Source: CBDBND01 sp965262665 | GTDB taxonomy: Bacteria > Pseudomonadota > Alphaproteobacteria > Rhodospirillales > Rhodospirillaceae | NCBI GenBank assembly: GCA_965262665.1 | Contig: OZ253551.1 | Span: forward strand, 186,001-250,000 | Length of the DNA: 64,000 bases | Direction of reading: 5' to 3' | Shown: positions 27,199 through 35,584 of the stretch, in pieces | Layout of the letters: every line of letters begins with the position of its first letter | Numbering within the stretch: position 1 is the stretch's first letter | Notes under the pieces: model-generated | The model's input: only the letters and a program-made list of their open reading frames with translations | Database searches by the model: none | What the model was told of the DNA's origin: nothing | Program-made: the position numbers and the translations under genes

Positions 27199-28227
27199 CT
27201 ACGCGCCTGGGATCCAGCCGTGTAGCATGCGCTCCACCGAACGGCGGGCGTTATCAGCGATTGCCGGGTCGATGGTGACTTCGTGCTCCATGTTTTGCAG
27301 AGCGCTGAGAATATTGTCCAGCTCAATGCGTTTCATGTGCGGGCACAGATTGCACGGTTTGACGAATTCGATATCCGGATACTGCGCCGAGACGTTGTCG
27401 CTCATGGAGCATTCCGTAACCAGGACCACACGGCCGGGTTGGTGTTCATCCACATAGCCGGCCATGCCAGCCGTAGAGCCAGAGAAATCGGCCTCGTCAA
27501 TGACATCGGGCGGACATTCGGGATGAGCCAGGATGACCACACCAGGATAACTGGACCGGAAATCCCGCATGTCCTGAGCCGTAAACTGTTCGTGTACTTC
27601 GCATCGGCCTTTCCAGGTGACGATGTCCACGTTGGTTTCGCGGGCAACGTTCTGTGCCAGGTATTCGTCGGGCAGCATGATGACGCGATCCACGCCAAGG
27701 GATTCGATAATCTGTTTGGCGTTTCCTGATGTGCAGCAAATATCTGACTCGGCTTTAACGTCTGCGGAGGTGTTGACGTAGGTCACCACCGGAACGTCGG
27801 GATATTTTTCCTTCATCAGCTTAACGTCAGCCCCGGTTATGGAGGCCGCCAAAGAACATCCCGCTCTCAGATCGGGAATCAGCACGGTCTTGTTCGGATT
27901 GATCAGCTTGGCCGTCTCGGCCATGAAATGCACACCGGCCATGACAATGACATCTGCGTCCGTATCAGCGGCATGGCGGGCAAGAGCCAAGGAATCACCG
28001 ACAATATCGGCGACGCAGTGGTAAATCTCCGGCGTCATGTAATTGTGACCCAGGATGACCGCGTTGCGTTCGGTCTTTAGCCGATTGATGGCATCGATTT
28101 TAGGCGCATGCACAGCCCATTCGATTTCAGGAATAACTTTCTTAACCCGGTCATACAGGGGCGCCGTCCGACTTTGAATCTCTTCGTTATAGGTCAGGTC
28201 GGCCGGAGCTTGATGGGATGCGTTCAT
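27199..28227 (-). CDS. nadA: Quinolinate synthase A
   Basis: 342 residues. An iron-sulfur enzyme condensing iminoaspartate and dihydroxyacetone phosphate. Three cluster cysteines are visible in their usual settings: RAGCSLAASITGADV, CCTSGNAKQIIESLGVD and KPCNLCPHMKRIEL. Also seen are AVILGHNYMTPEIYHCVADI and FMAETAKLINPNKTVLIPD. First gene of the nadA-nadC operon. nadB (aspartate oxidase), often between them, is not here, so iminoaspartate must come from a gene elsewhere. It is probably repressed by the NrtR encoded just upstream. Confidence 0.95.
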   Translation of the reverse strand: MNASHQAPADLTYNEEIQSRTAPLYDRVKKVIPEIEWAVHAPKIDAINRLKTERNAVILGHNYMTPEIYHCVADIVGDSLALARHAADTDADVIVMAGVHFMAETAKLINPNKTVLIPDLRAGCSLAASITGADVKLMKEKYPDVPVVTYVNTSADVKAESDICCTSGNAKQIIESLGVDRVIMLPDEYLAQNVARETNVDIVTWKGRCEVHEQFTAQDMRDFRSSYPGVVILAHPECPPDVIDEADFSGSTAGMAGYVDEHQPGRVVLVTECSMSDNVSAQYPDIEFVKPCNLCPHMKRIELDNILSALQNMEHEVTIDPAIADNARRSVERMLHGWIPGA

Positions 28228-28271
28228 GACATCGATCTCTTAAACAGTGTGGTGACACTTATATTATTTTT

Positions 28272-28311
28272 GAGCATATGGGGGTACATAAAAAAGCACG
28301 CTCTTATGCTC
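28272..28311. promoter_or_regulatory. Candidate operator upstream of nadA
   Basis: Within the 178-bp gap between nrtR and nadA there is an interrupted inverted repeat GAGCATA (28272-28278) and TATGCTC (28305-28311), in AT-rich sequence 45-84 bp before the nadA start. NrtR proteins bind palindromes in front of NAD genes, so this is the best candidate site, but the wide spacing is not typical and no motif model was available to test it. Confidence 0.3.
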
Positions 28312-28405
28312 GCGCTGAGTGAAAGGTTTAGGTCAAGCTCGGCGTCAGAGTCAAGAAAGCTGCGCCCGGCAACCATTCACAGGTCAGTTATCAGGCCATA
28401 AACCG

Positions 28406-29419
28406 TTATTTTGTGCGGCGTTTTCGCGGTACTCGCACACCCGGTGCCGGGCGTTCCCGAACCACATCGCGGCGAAACCGGAACAATTCTGCCGGTCGGC
28501 CGCCAGTTTCTGCCGAAACCCGCCCGGTCGGTTCGACCAGCCCCTCGGCAGCTACAAGACGGCGGAAGTTTTGCTTGTGCAGCGGCGCACCCGCCAAGCC
28601 TTCGACCGCCTGTTGCAGCTGAAACAAGGTGAATTCGTTGGGCATAACCTCGAAAATGACTGGCCGGTAGCGGATCTTGCCGCGCAGCCGCCCCAGAGCT
28701 GTGGCCAGAATTCGGCGATGATCCTGGGCCAGCGGCAAACCGGTGCGTGGGTGGGCGTCCTCTTGTGCTGGTTCCGTTTGAATCCGGCCGTCAGCTAAGG
28801 ATTCCGCCACCAGGCCGGCTTCGTAAAGGAGCTCATAGCGTTCGAGAACACGGTCTGCATCCCAGCCCACATCACTGAACCCAAAGGCAACATCAGCGCG
28901 TTCCCGACGAAACCTGCGGACTTGAGGCTCTGGTGCAGTGGCCGCCCACTGTTTGAGCAGCGGTTGAACGATGTCGTTCAGCACCGGTGGCGGATCCGTA
29001 CGCCAATCTTCCCAAGGGAAAAGTCGATACCAATCAAACCACGACGCGCCAGCTGGCCGCCGGGCTGCCGACTGACGGACCAAAGCCACATAGCCGACCG
29101 AAATTGGGCGGGGCCCACCGGCCCGCTCGGTTGGGTCTCTAAACCGGTCACCAAAGGTGTAGAGCTGCTCTACGAATCCAAGATTGAGACCTGTTTGATC
29201 TGCAACCCAACGGCGTAGCCCCTCTTCCATTGTCCGGTCCCCTTCTGGGTCAAAGGGACCAAAGGGGAGTCTAGGCCGCGGCGATTCGCCCTTTTCGTTC
29301 CCTTCCACCAATAGGACACGGGGCTGACCAGACGTCACCGTGGCGATCACGGCACTGAGATCGAGGACAACGGAGGGTAGTGTTTTCCGTGATCCTTTAG
29401 GTGGTGTTTTGGCTCCCAT
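28406..29419 (-). CDS. nrtR: NrtR-type NUDIX-related transcriptional regulator of NAD metabolism
   Basis: 337 residues. The N-terminal NUDIX-like domain (about 17-160: VVLDLSAVIATVTSGQPRVL, LRRWVADQTGLNLGFVEQLY, FGDRFRDP) has a degenerate NUDIX box, so it senses ADP-ribose-type ligands rather than hydrolysing them. The C-terminal winged-helix region is at about 230-320 (RGKIRYRPVIFEVMPNEFTL, FQLQQAVEGLAGAPLHKQNF, RRLVAAEGLVEPTG). This two-domain layout defines NrtR, and its position next to nadA/nadC fits. It is divergent from fliF. Confidence 0.85.
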   Translation of the reverse strand: MGAKTPPKGSRKTLPSVVLDLSAVIATVTSGQPRVLLVEGNEKGESPRPRLPFGPFDPEGDRTMEEGLRRWVADQTGLNLGFVEQLYTFGDRFRDPTERAGGPRPISVGYVALVRQSAARRPAGASWFDWYRLFPWEDWRTDPPPVLNDIVQPLLKQWAATAPEPQVRRFRRERADVAFGFSDVGWDADRVLERYELLYEAGLVAESLADGRIQTEPAQEDAHPRTGLPLAQDHRRILATALGRLRGKIRYRPVIFEVMPNEFTLFQLQQAVEGLAGAPLHKQNFRRLVAAEGLVEPTGRVSAETGGRPAELFRFRRDVVRERPAPGVRVPRKRRTK

Positions 29420-29605
29420 GATGCCCCAGTGAGCGGTGGTTCTGCGGCGGGGTCAACCCGGCAATTCTTGCCCAGTGTTAACGCCTTCTTCACCCCGCCC
29501 CTCTACTTTTGCGGACTAGAGATAAATGGACCGATAGGCGTCGAAAGTCACCGGGACACAAGGCTTTCAGCACGACGTCCGTCCGATCAAGAAGAGGAAC
29601 CGAAC

Positions 29606-29667
29606 GTGAATCCGTTTATGCAGCAGCTCAAGAATCTTGGGCCTGCCCGACTGGCTGCCATCGCCAC
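29606..29667 (+). pseudogene. fliF: fliF, first 20 codons only (MS-ring protein)
   Basis: A GTG start preceded by AGAGGAACC begins VNPFMQQLKNLGPARLAAIA, the typical FliF N-terminus (MNxFxxxLRNLGPxRLAAxG). The next base begins the IS21 terminal repeat, and no FliF sequence follows on the far side in this window. FliF is the MS-ring foundation of the flagellum, so this lesion alone would prevent assembly unless another copy exists. Confidence 0.72.
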
Positions 29668-30145
29668 TGAGAACGGCGGTGACAAATTAGTCCACGGGAG
29701 CGGCGGGAATGTCCCGGCCGCGGGCGGCGCAAAAGTCTGCCACCTGTAGCCTTCGATCCGTTTGGGGATGGAAGGTGGGAGGATGTACTTGGTGGACCTT
29801 TATCTAACCGTGCGACTGGCGTGCCATGTGGAAGAGCTGAGCCAGCGAGAAGCAGCAAGACGGTTTGGGCTATCGCGCGATACAGTGAAGAAGATGCTGC
29901 GGCACTCGGTGCCGCCGGGATACCGGCGCAGCGAGCCGCCGAAGCGGCCTAAGCTGGACCCGTTCACGGATATCATTGACCGCATTCTGGAAGCGGACCG
30001 CACGGGTTCACCGTAAGCAGCGCCACACGGCAAAGCGGATATTCGAGCGCCTTCGCGATGAGCATGGCTTCACCGGCGGCCAGACCATCGTCAAGGATTA
30101 CGTCCGCGAACGGCGCCGTCGTTTGCGGGAGATGTTCGTGCCGCT
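29668..30145 (+). mobile_element. IS21-family left part with a frameshifted istA fragment
   Basis: It starts with TGAGAACGGCGGTGACAAAT. istA begins near 29768-29783: MYLVDLYLTVRLACHVEELS, helix-turn-helix QREAARRFGLSRDTVKKMLR, then PKRPKLDPFTDIIDRILEAD. One extra G in the GGG at 30005-30007 shifts the frame; the downstream frame continues HRKQRHTAKRIFERLRDEHG and GQTIVKDYVRERRRRLREMF. Sequence similarity ends after LREMFVPL, before the DDE core. istB is absent. Confidence 0.85.
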
Positions 30146-30304
30146 GGTACATCCTCCACATTGCCCTTGTCGTTGCCCTTATGCGCCGGTCGTTGTCGTG
30201 CGTTTGACGGCGAGACGGACGGCGAGGCGGTTCTCCATCTCATCATAGGTGAACTGAAAGTCGCCGTGCCAGGAATCCTTCATCGATTCCGCGCGGTTGA
30301 GGTG
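30146..30304 (-). other. Unassigned scrap between IS21 and IS6
   Basis: The minus strand has an open stretch of about 40 codons containing SMKDSWHGDFQFTYDEMENR and LAVRLAVKRT that looks protein-like, but it has neither a start nor a recognised family. It is probably the end of a gene cut by the IS6 insertion at 30305. Confidence 0.3.
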
Positions 30305-31108
30305 GCATTATCAGACTAACTGGGCCGGACCTGAAGAACCTACAATCGAGGACTTTTAGGCTGCAAGTTGACACCACTCGGCCAGCGCAGCGGCTCGGGC
30401 TTGTTTGAAAACGTCTCGGCGGTTGAGATGGCGTTGGTGGTTGAAGTGGGTGTGGATCGAGGCGTGAATGGAGGTGAATTTCTGTAGGGTCTTGATGTCT
30501 CTGAACCGCGCCATCGCCCCTTCCCGTCGTCGGAAAGGTTGATGTGAGTTTTCCGCGCGGTTGTTCAACCAACGCTTGGTCTCTTGGCAGCCCTCGTTGC
30601 TGATCATCTTCATCGCCGCCCGGTATGACTGTAACCTGTCCGTGATGATCGTGGCCGGTCGGCCATTGCGCTTCATCGCACGCCTCAGAAACCTAAGCGC
30701 AGCTTCGCGGTCCCGCCGTTTCGTGGCCAAAACCTCAAGCACTTCGCCTTCATGGTCAACGGCACGCCATAGATAATGTGTCTCGCCGTTGATGCGGACG
30801 AACACCTCATCAAGATGCCAGCGCCACAGTGAATAGGATCCACGATGAATGCGGCGTTTCCGGATCTCGGCTGCAAACAAAGGACCAAAGCGGTTCCACC
30901 AGTACCGTACGGTCTCATGGCAAACGTCGACGCCGCGCTCGGACAGAAGATCTTCGACCTGTCTCAGCGACAAGGGGTAACGGACATACAGCATCACCGC
31001 GCTGCGGATGACCTCAGGCGAACTGTTGAAATAACGGAAGGGATTGTGCATCGCCGGAGGCTAGGGGACCTTACTTTCCGGCTCAAGCCGCTTTAGTCTG
31101 ACAATGCC
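30305..31108 (-). mobile_element. IS6-family insertion sequence, 804 bp, complete (copy A)
   Basis: Inverted ends GGCATTATCAGACTAA (30305) and TTAGTCTGACAATGCC (ending 31108), with one intact transposase gene inside. A truncated sister copy follows immediately (31109-31505), and a complete sister is at 38356-39160. No 8-bp target repeat is visible, as expected if copies have recombined or formed cointegrates. Confidence 0.88.
30356..31051 (-). CDS. IS6-family transposase
   Basis: 231 residues, intact. Start MHNPFRYFNSSPEVIRSAVM, helix-turn-helix LSLRQVEDLLSERGVDVCHE, and a DDE core with SLWRWHLDEVFVRINGETHY (Asp), ATIITDRLQSYRAAMK (Asp) and LNNRAENSHQPFRRREGAMA (Glu). Compact IS6/IS26-type enzyme. 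All catalytic residues are present, so it may be active. Confidence 0.93.
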   Translation of the reverse strand: MHNPFRYFNSSPEVIRSAVMLYVRYPLSLRQVEDLLSERGVDVCHETVRYWWNRFGPLFAAEIRKRRIHRGSYSLWRWHLDEVFVRINGETHYLWRAVDHEGEVLEVLATKRRDREAALRFLRRAMKRNGRPATIITDRLQSYRAAMKMISNEGCQETKRWLNNRAENSHQPFRRREGAMARFRDIKTLQKFTSIHASIHTHFNHQRHLNRRDVFKQARAAALAEWCQLAA

Positions 31109-31505
31109 TGCGCTTGAATTCCTTAAACGTGCCATGAAGCGTTATGGCCGACCGGTCATGATCGTCACGAACCGACTTCGTTCATACGGTGCCGCAATGA
31201 AAGATATTGGGGTCGAAGATCGTCAGCTTTGCGGTCAGTGGCTCAATAATCGAGCCGAAAATTCACACCAACCGTTCCGACGACGAGAAGGAGCGATGGC
31301 TCGGTTCAGAGACATCAAGACCCTGCAGAAATTCGCCTCTGTCCATGCCTCTATCCACAACCATTTCAACCACCAATGCCATCTCAACCGCCGTCACATT
31401 TTCAAACAAACCCGAGCTGCCGCCCTGGCCGAGTGGCGTCAACTTGCAGCCTGAAAGTCCTGTATTATGGTTTCTTCTGCTCCGGGCCAGTTAGCCTGAC
31501 AATGC
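31109..31505 (+). mobile_element. IS6-family fragment, 3' half (copy B)
   Basis: The plus-strand frame to 31454 encodes the transposase from LEFLKRAMKRYGRPVMIVTN onward, through NNRAENSHQPFRRREGAMAR to AALAEWRQLAA, followed by the end TTAGCCTGACAATGC. The first half is missing, and the second catalytic Asp is replaced by Asn (IVTNRLRSY instead of IVTDRLQSY), so the domain is dead as well as truncated. Confidence 0.88.
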
Positions 31506-31623
31506 TGGACAGTCCGCCCACTCGAGCCGTTTTCTTCTGACAACACCCAGTAAATTGGGTATAACACCCTGAATGTCTCGACGTTTTCAACCCGAATCAA
31601 ACTGCATGGGATAGGGGAATCAA

Positions 31624-34170
31624 ATGATTAGGACGAAAAGCAGGCTACTTCCTGTAGCCGCACTATGTTGCGTAGCGATGCTGCTAACGGACTCGGTGGT
31701 TCTTGCCCAGGATTTGACCCTGGAAGAAATCGTCGTCACCGCCCGGAAACGACAAGAGAGCCTCATGGAGGTCCCGGTAAGCATCACCGCGTTCACGTCT
31801 GAGACCTTAGAAGCCATCGACATGGTGCAACTCACCGATATTCAGTTGTACACCCCTAGTTTCTCCTTCACCAATATGCAAGGCGGCTCGCCGCGTAACG
31901 ACCGTTCCAGTAACTCCCTAGTGTTCCGCGGCCTGTCCCTTGGCTCTAATGCAGGTATAACAGCCGGCGGCCAGCTCTTTATCGACGGCGCACCCGTTAT
32001 CGGAGCGTATTCTCCGAGCATTGTGGATACGGAGCGTGTGGAGATCCTCAAAGGCCCCCAGAGCGCCCACTTCGGCCGCTCCACTTTCGTCGGGGCGCTG
32101 AACTTCATCATGAAGGAGCCGGGTGATGAGTTCAGCGGTAAGGCGGGATTAGAATACTCCCCCAGATTCGGCTCTAACGAGCAGTACTTAAGCGTTGAAG
32201 GACCGCTCACCGATAACCTGGCCATCCGGGTTAGCGGCCGGCACTGGGAACAGGGGGGGTATGTCACGAATTACGCCAATCCGTCAGTAGACTTAGGTCA
32301 ACGGGACACCATATCTGCGTCTACCTCCATCGTCTGGACGCCCACGGATAACATCAAGGTGAAGGCCTTCTTCAACCACTTCCGGGACGAGGACGGTCCG
32401 GCGACTCAGTTTGGGTTAGAAAATTCCCCTCCCATTAACCGTGTGCCCGATCTTACCGGCCCCACGCAGTTTAATGGGATCCCCTACCCGGACAAAACCT
32501 GTGACCCACTGGGCTCACCGCCGCGTCCGGGCTTCACCTTTGATAATAATGGCGACGGAGTCCAAGACGCCCGGTGGTCGTTCGGCTATATCTGCGGCAC
32601 GCTGCCCAGCGTGAGCGAAGTGCCGGCTTTCGTCTTTTCGGCAGACACAGTGCTCGATCCGCGCCTTCAGGAAACCCTGTTCAATCCCAACCCTAACTGG
32701 ATCATTTTCGATCCCAACTGGCATCGGAAAGCGGGCCTGAAGCGTGAAGCCTACCAGGGCCACGTGAGAGTCGATTGGGATTTCGGTGACGGGTATACCT
32801 TGACCTCCCTGACGGCTCGCCATTGGGATAAGAGCCAGAATATCATCGACCTGAACTATCGGGATGGCCGGCAAGTGCCAAATCCACTTTTCCGGTTCAA
32901 TCCTGCGCTGAGGCGGCCCGACTGGAATACAACCCTCCTGATCCAGGGCGATCAGGAAGATTTCAGCCAAGAGTTCCGCATCACCTCGCCCCAGGATGGG
33001 CGCCTCCGTTGGGTGGTGGGCGTTAACTACTTCGATGCCCACTCTCCCGGCGGCACGGTGTACGGCAACTTGATCTTGGGGCCATTCTTCACCGCCGCCA
33101 TTACTGAGCGGAACGTGGAAACCCCGGCCGTCTTCGGCGCCGCCTACTTCGATATCACCGACAAGCTGACGCTCACTGCGGAAGCCCGCTGGCAGCGGGA
33201 CAAGATCACCGAGGAAGTCAAGCTCAACGTTCAACAAATGGTGCCGGACCCCCCGGAGGTCTTAAGTGGCTCCTTCAACAGCTTCGCGCCGCGGGTATCA
33301 ATTGACTACAACTATTCGGACGACTCCACGGCCTATGCCTTATTCTCCCGCGGTTTCCGTCCCGGGCGTTTCAACGCGGTTCTGAACAACTCGCCCCAGG
33401 GTGTAATTGATGCCCTGCGTGCTGTCGCTCCGGACGCCAGCTTGCTGGTCAAGGAAGAGCGGCTGGACAACTATGAAATGGGCATCAAGTCCACATGGCT
33501 GGATCGCCGGGCACGGACCACTCTTTCCGTTTACTATGATGAGTGGATCGATGGTCAGGTCTCCAACTCTATCGCCTTTCAAGCCGACGGAGTCGCCAAC
33601 CTGATCGGTATCACGCTCAATAACGGTAAGGCCAAACTTAAGGGTGTAGAGTTCGAGGGCACTTGGCTGGCGACAGACAATTTCACCCTTTCGGGGTCCT
33701 TAGGACTCAATGACACGAAGATCGAGGCTTATGTCTGTGGTGACTGCAATGAGGTCTACGGCAGCTTCGACGGGGTCGAAGGCAACAAGCTGCCCTTTAC
33801 ACCCAGCATTACCTACACCGTTTCTGGCCAGTACACTGATCAGCTCAACCTGAAGGCATTGGGGGGCGGCAATTGGGACTGGTATGGACGCTTCGACTGG
33901 GCCCACCAGGGCAAGCGACAGGTGGACTACTCCAATATCGCCCAGACGGCGGCATACGATAATCTTAACCTCCGTCTGGGTTTGCGCAATGAGGAGTTCA
34001 CCATCGAGGTCTTCCTGCTGAACGCCACGGATAGTGATGAGTTTATCGCCGCAGGCCGCGGTATCAATGTGTTCTCCTTCACCAGCTTCGGTGGGCCTAA
34101 TCAGAATATGGTACGTGCCGCCGCACCGATCCCAAGGCGTTGGGGCGTCCGGACAATGTATAACTTCTAG
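31624..34170 (+). CDS. TonB-dependent outer-membrane receptor 1
   Basis: 848 residues. Signal peptide LLPVAALCCVAMLLTDSVVL cut before AQD, TonB box/plug start LTLEEIVVTARKRQESLMEV, plug motif VEILKGPQSAHFGRSTFVGA (residues about 135-160), and a 22-strand barrel ending in an aromatic residue (RRWGVRTMYNF). The overall type is the sterol/aromatic or complex-ligand receptor class common in Sphingomonadales and marine alphaproteobacteria, not clearly a siderophore receptor. Ribosome site AGGGGAA. Both sides are IS material, but the catabolic cluster a few kb away may use the imported ligand (inference). A terminator follows. Confidence 0.9.
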   Translation: MIRTKSRLLPVAALCCVAMLLTDSVVLAQDLTLEEIVVTARKRQESLMEVPVSITAFTSETLEAIDMVQLTDIQLYTPSFSFTNMQGGSPRNDRSSNSLVFRGLSLGSNAGITAGGQLFIDGAPVIGAYSPSIVDTERVEILKGPQSAHFGRSTFVGALNFIMKEPGDEFSGKAGLEYSPRFGSNEQYLSVEGPLTDNLAIRVSGRHWEQGGYVTNYANPSVDLGQRDTISASTSIVWTPTDNIKVKAFFNHFRDEDGPATQFGLENSPPINRVPDLTGPTQFNGIPYPDKTCDPLGSPPRPGFTFDNNGDGVQDARWSFGYICGTLPSVSEVPAFVFSADTVLDPRLQETLFNPNPNWIIFDPNWHRKAGLKREAYQGHVRVDWDFGDGYTLTSLTARHWDKSQNIIDLNYRDGRQVPNPLFRFNPALRRPDWNTTLLIQGDQEDFSQEFRITSPQDGRLRWVVGVNYFDAHSPGGTVYGNLILGPFFTAAITERNVETPAVFGAAYFDITDKLTLTAEARWQRDKITEEVKLNVQQMVPDPPEVLSGSFNSFAPRVSIDYNYSDDSTAYALFSRGFRPGRFNAVLNNSPQGVIDALRAVAPDASLLVKEERLDNYEMGIKSTWLDRRARTTLSVYYDEWIDGQVSNSIAFQADGVANLIGITLNNGKAKLKGVEFEGTWLATDNFTLSGSLGLNDTKIEAYVCGDCNEVYGSFDGVEGNKLPFTPSITYTVSGQYTDQLNLKALGGGNWDWYGRFDWAHQGKRQVDYSNIAQTAAYDNLNLRLGLRNEEFTIEVFLLNATDSDEFIAAGRGINVFSFTSFGGPNQNMVRAAAPIPRRWGVRTMYNF

Positions 34171-34197
34171 AACTCAGCCCGCTCTTTGCAATAGCAA

Positions 34198-34226
34198 GGC
34201 CGGAACCGCAAGGTTTCGGCCTTTTT
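34198..34226 (+). terminator. Rho-independent terminator after receptor 1
   Basis: Stem GGCCGGAACC / GGTTTCGGCC (one G-U pair), loop GCAA, then TTTTTC. It begins 27 bp after the receptor stop codon. Confidence 0.85.
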
Positions 34227-34261
34227 CTTTGGCAGTCGATTAGTTGGCCCTGTCCCTTCCG

Positions 34262-34583
34262 TTTACAGCAGGGTTGCGCCGGCGGCTTCGATGGCCTGGC
34301 GGTTGGCCCTGGCGGTCGGGCTCGATCGATCCCGTCTCGCGCCAGCGCCGGTGCCGACATAGAAGGTGTCCTGTGAACACAGATAGCCGGGGTGGGCCGT
34401 TTCCACCTCGCCGCGGGCTTCGTCGTCGCGATTCTTCTTTTCCAAGGCCTGCACCTGGGCCTCGGTCAGAATCATGCCATCCTCGGCGACCCTAGCCTCC
34501 AATGCTTTAAGGCGGGCCTTGAAGTTGGCCAGGTCATGCCGCAGCCAGATCGAACGGACGCCGGAGGGCGAGACAAAGACATC
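34262..34583 (-). mobile_element. Mosaic of IS630-type and IS481 fragments
   Basis: 34263-34300 repeats 37 bp of the IS630-type fragment at 22.6 kb (codes for RQAIEAAGATLL). 34350-34583 is IS481 sequence, minus strand: VFVSPSGVRSIWLRHDLANF, KARLKALEARVAEDGMILTE and ETAHPGYLCSQDTFYVGT, close to residues 70-150 of the copy at 2.5-3.7 kb but not identical (for example GARVAEDGIIL there). Fifty bases in between are unassigned. Confidence 0.8.
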
Positions 34584-34985
34584 CGGCTCTCTTGCCGTGT
34601 GTTCACTTGCGGGGCGGCGGTCTTGGACTTGGGCGCGGCCTTGATGGCGCGTTTTGGCGTAGGCGGCTGTGCGGCGGCATGGCCAAACAGATCGTCGACA
34701 GGTGCGGGTGCAGGTGACGGGGCTTTGATCGGTAGCCGCGTCGGGACATGCGCGGCAACGGCTGCAAGCAGTTGGGCGGCGTTCGCGGCAATGGCCCCGC
34801 GCATTGAACGGAACAGCTTGGGTGTCAGAAGAACTGATCCTTACATCACTCCGCCTGGCCCCTTTTTTGTGGGCCGCGAAAGGCGTATTGGGAGCTTGCC
34901 CCGGCGGAGCCGAAAACGGGGTGCCGGAGAAAGCATACGACAAAGGTGCGCCTGGCTGCGCTGGAGTTGTAACCAATCCGCTTTC
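34584..34985. other. 400 bp without a supported gene
   Basis: The minus strand has an open stretch from 34804 with alanine/proline-rich low-complexity translation (AAQLLAAVAAHVPTRLPIKA, DDLFGHAAAQPPTPKRAIKA). It might be a linker region of a lost gene, perhaps from another transposon. No ribosome site or family motif seen. 34986-35104 is AT-rich and empty. Confidence 0.35.
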
Positions 34986-35104
34986 AATTTGATTACGGAT
35001 TTGTACATCGTTTTTTTAAAGAATTTTAGATAGCTAAATTATGAAGTGTTATCAATTAGGTAGCGTGTCTTGGCATTGAGTGGCGAGAAATAGCTAGCTG
35101 TCGA

Positions 35105-35566
35105 TAGTGAAGGCGAAGTGCTGGATATCCTGGTTCAGTCACGCAGAAACAAGACGGCAGCGCTCAAGGTGATACGCAAACTGTTGAGAAAGCAAGGCTT
35201 TGTCCCAGATACCTTCATCACAGACAAACTGCCATCTTATGGTGCTGCTCTGAAGGATTTGGGCCTTATCAGGCACCATGATTTTGGTGGCAGGAAGAAC
35301 AACCGAGCCGAAAATTCTCACTTACCAGTCCGACAGCGCGAACGACGCATGCAGCGTTTCAAATCGGCTCGATCAGCGCAGCGGTTTCTCTCTACCCACG
35401 CCACCGTCTACAACACCTTCAACGTCCAACGCCATCTGATATCCCGAAAGACATTACGCCAGTTTCGCAACCACGCAATGGGCCTGTGGCAAACCGTCAC
35501 CGCTGCCGCTTGAGCTTGAGTTCTATGCCAATTCGCAGCACGACCGTTCAATAACGTGACAATACC
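35105..35566 (+). mobile_element. Second-type IS6-family fragment, 3' part (left of receptor 2)
   Basis: The plus-strand frame to 35513 encodes GEVLDILVQSRRNKTAALKV, TFITDKLPSYGAALKDLG and NNRAENSHLPVRQRERRMQR with catalytic Asp and Glu, and ends TVTAAA. The first ~110 residues are lacking. Its outer end (35519-35566, CAATTCGCAGCACGACCGTT ... ATACCC) is repeated in inverted orientation at 38170-38225, so receptor 2 lies between two facing ends of this IS. Confidence 0.83.
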
Positions 35567-35584
35567 CATGCCGGTTCAACAGAC

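Noticed and set aside
29455..29480. Sigma-54-type promoter (GGCAATTCTTGC) upstream of fliF
   Set aside because: The GG and GC elements are 8 bases apart rather than the required 10, and the flanking consensus is poor.
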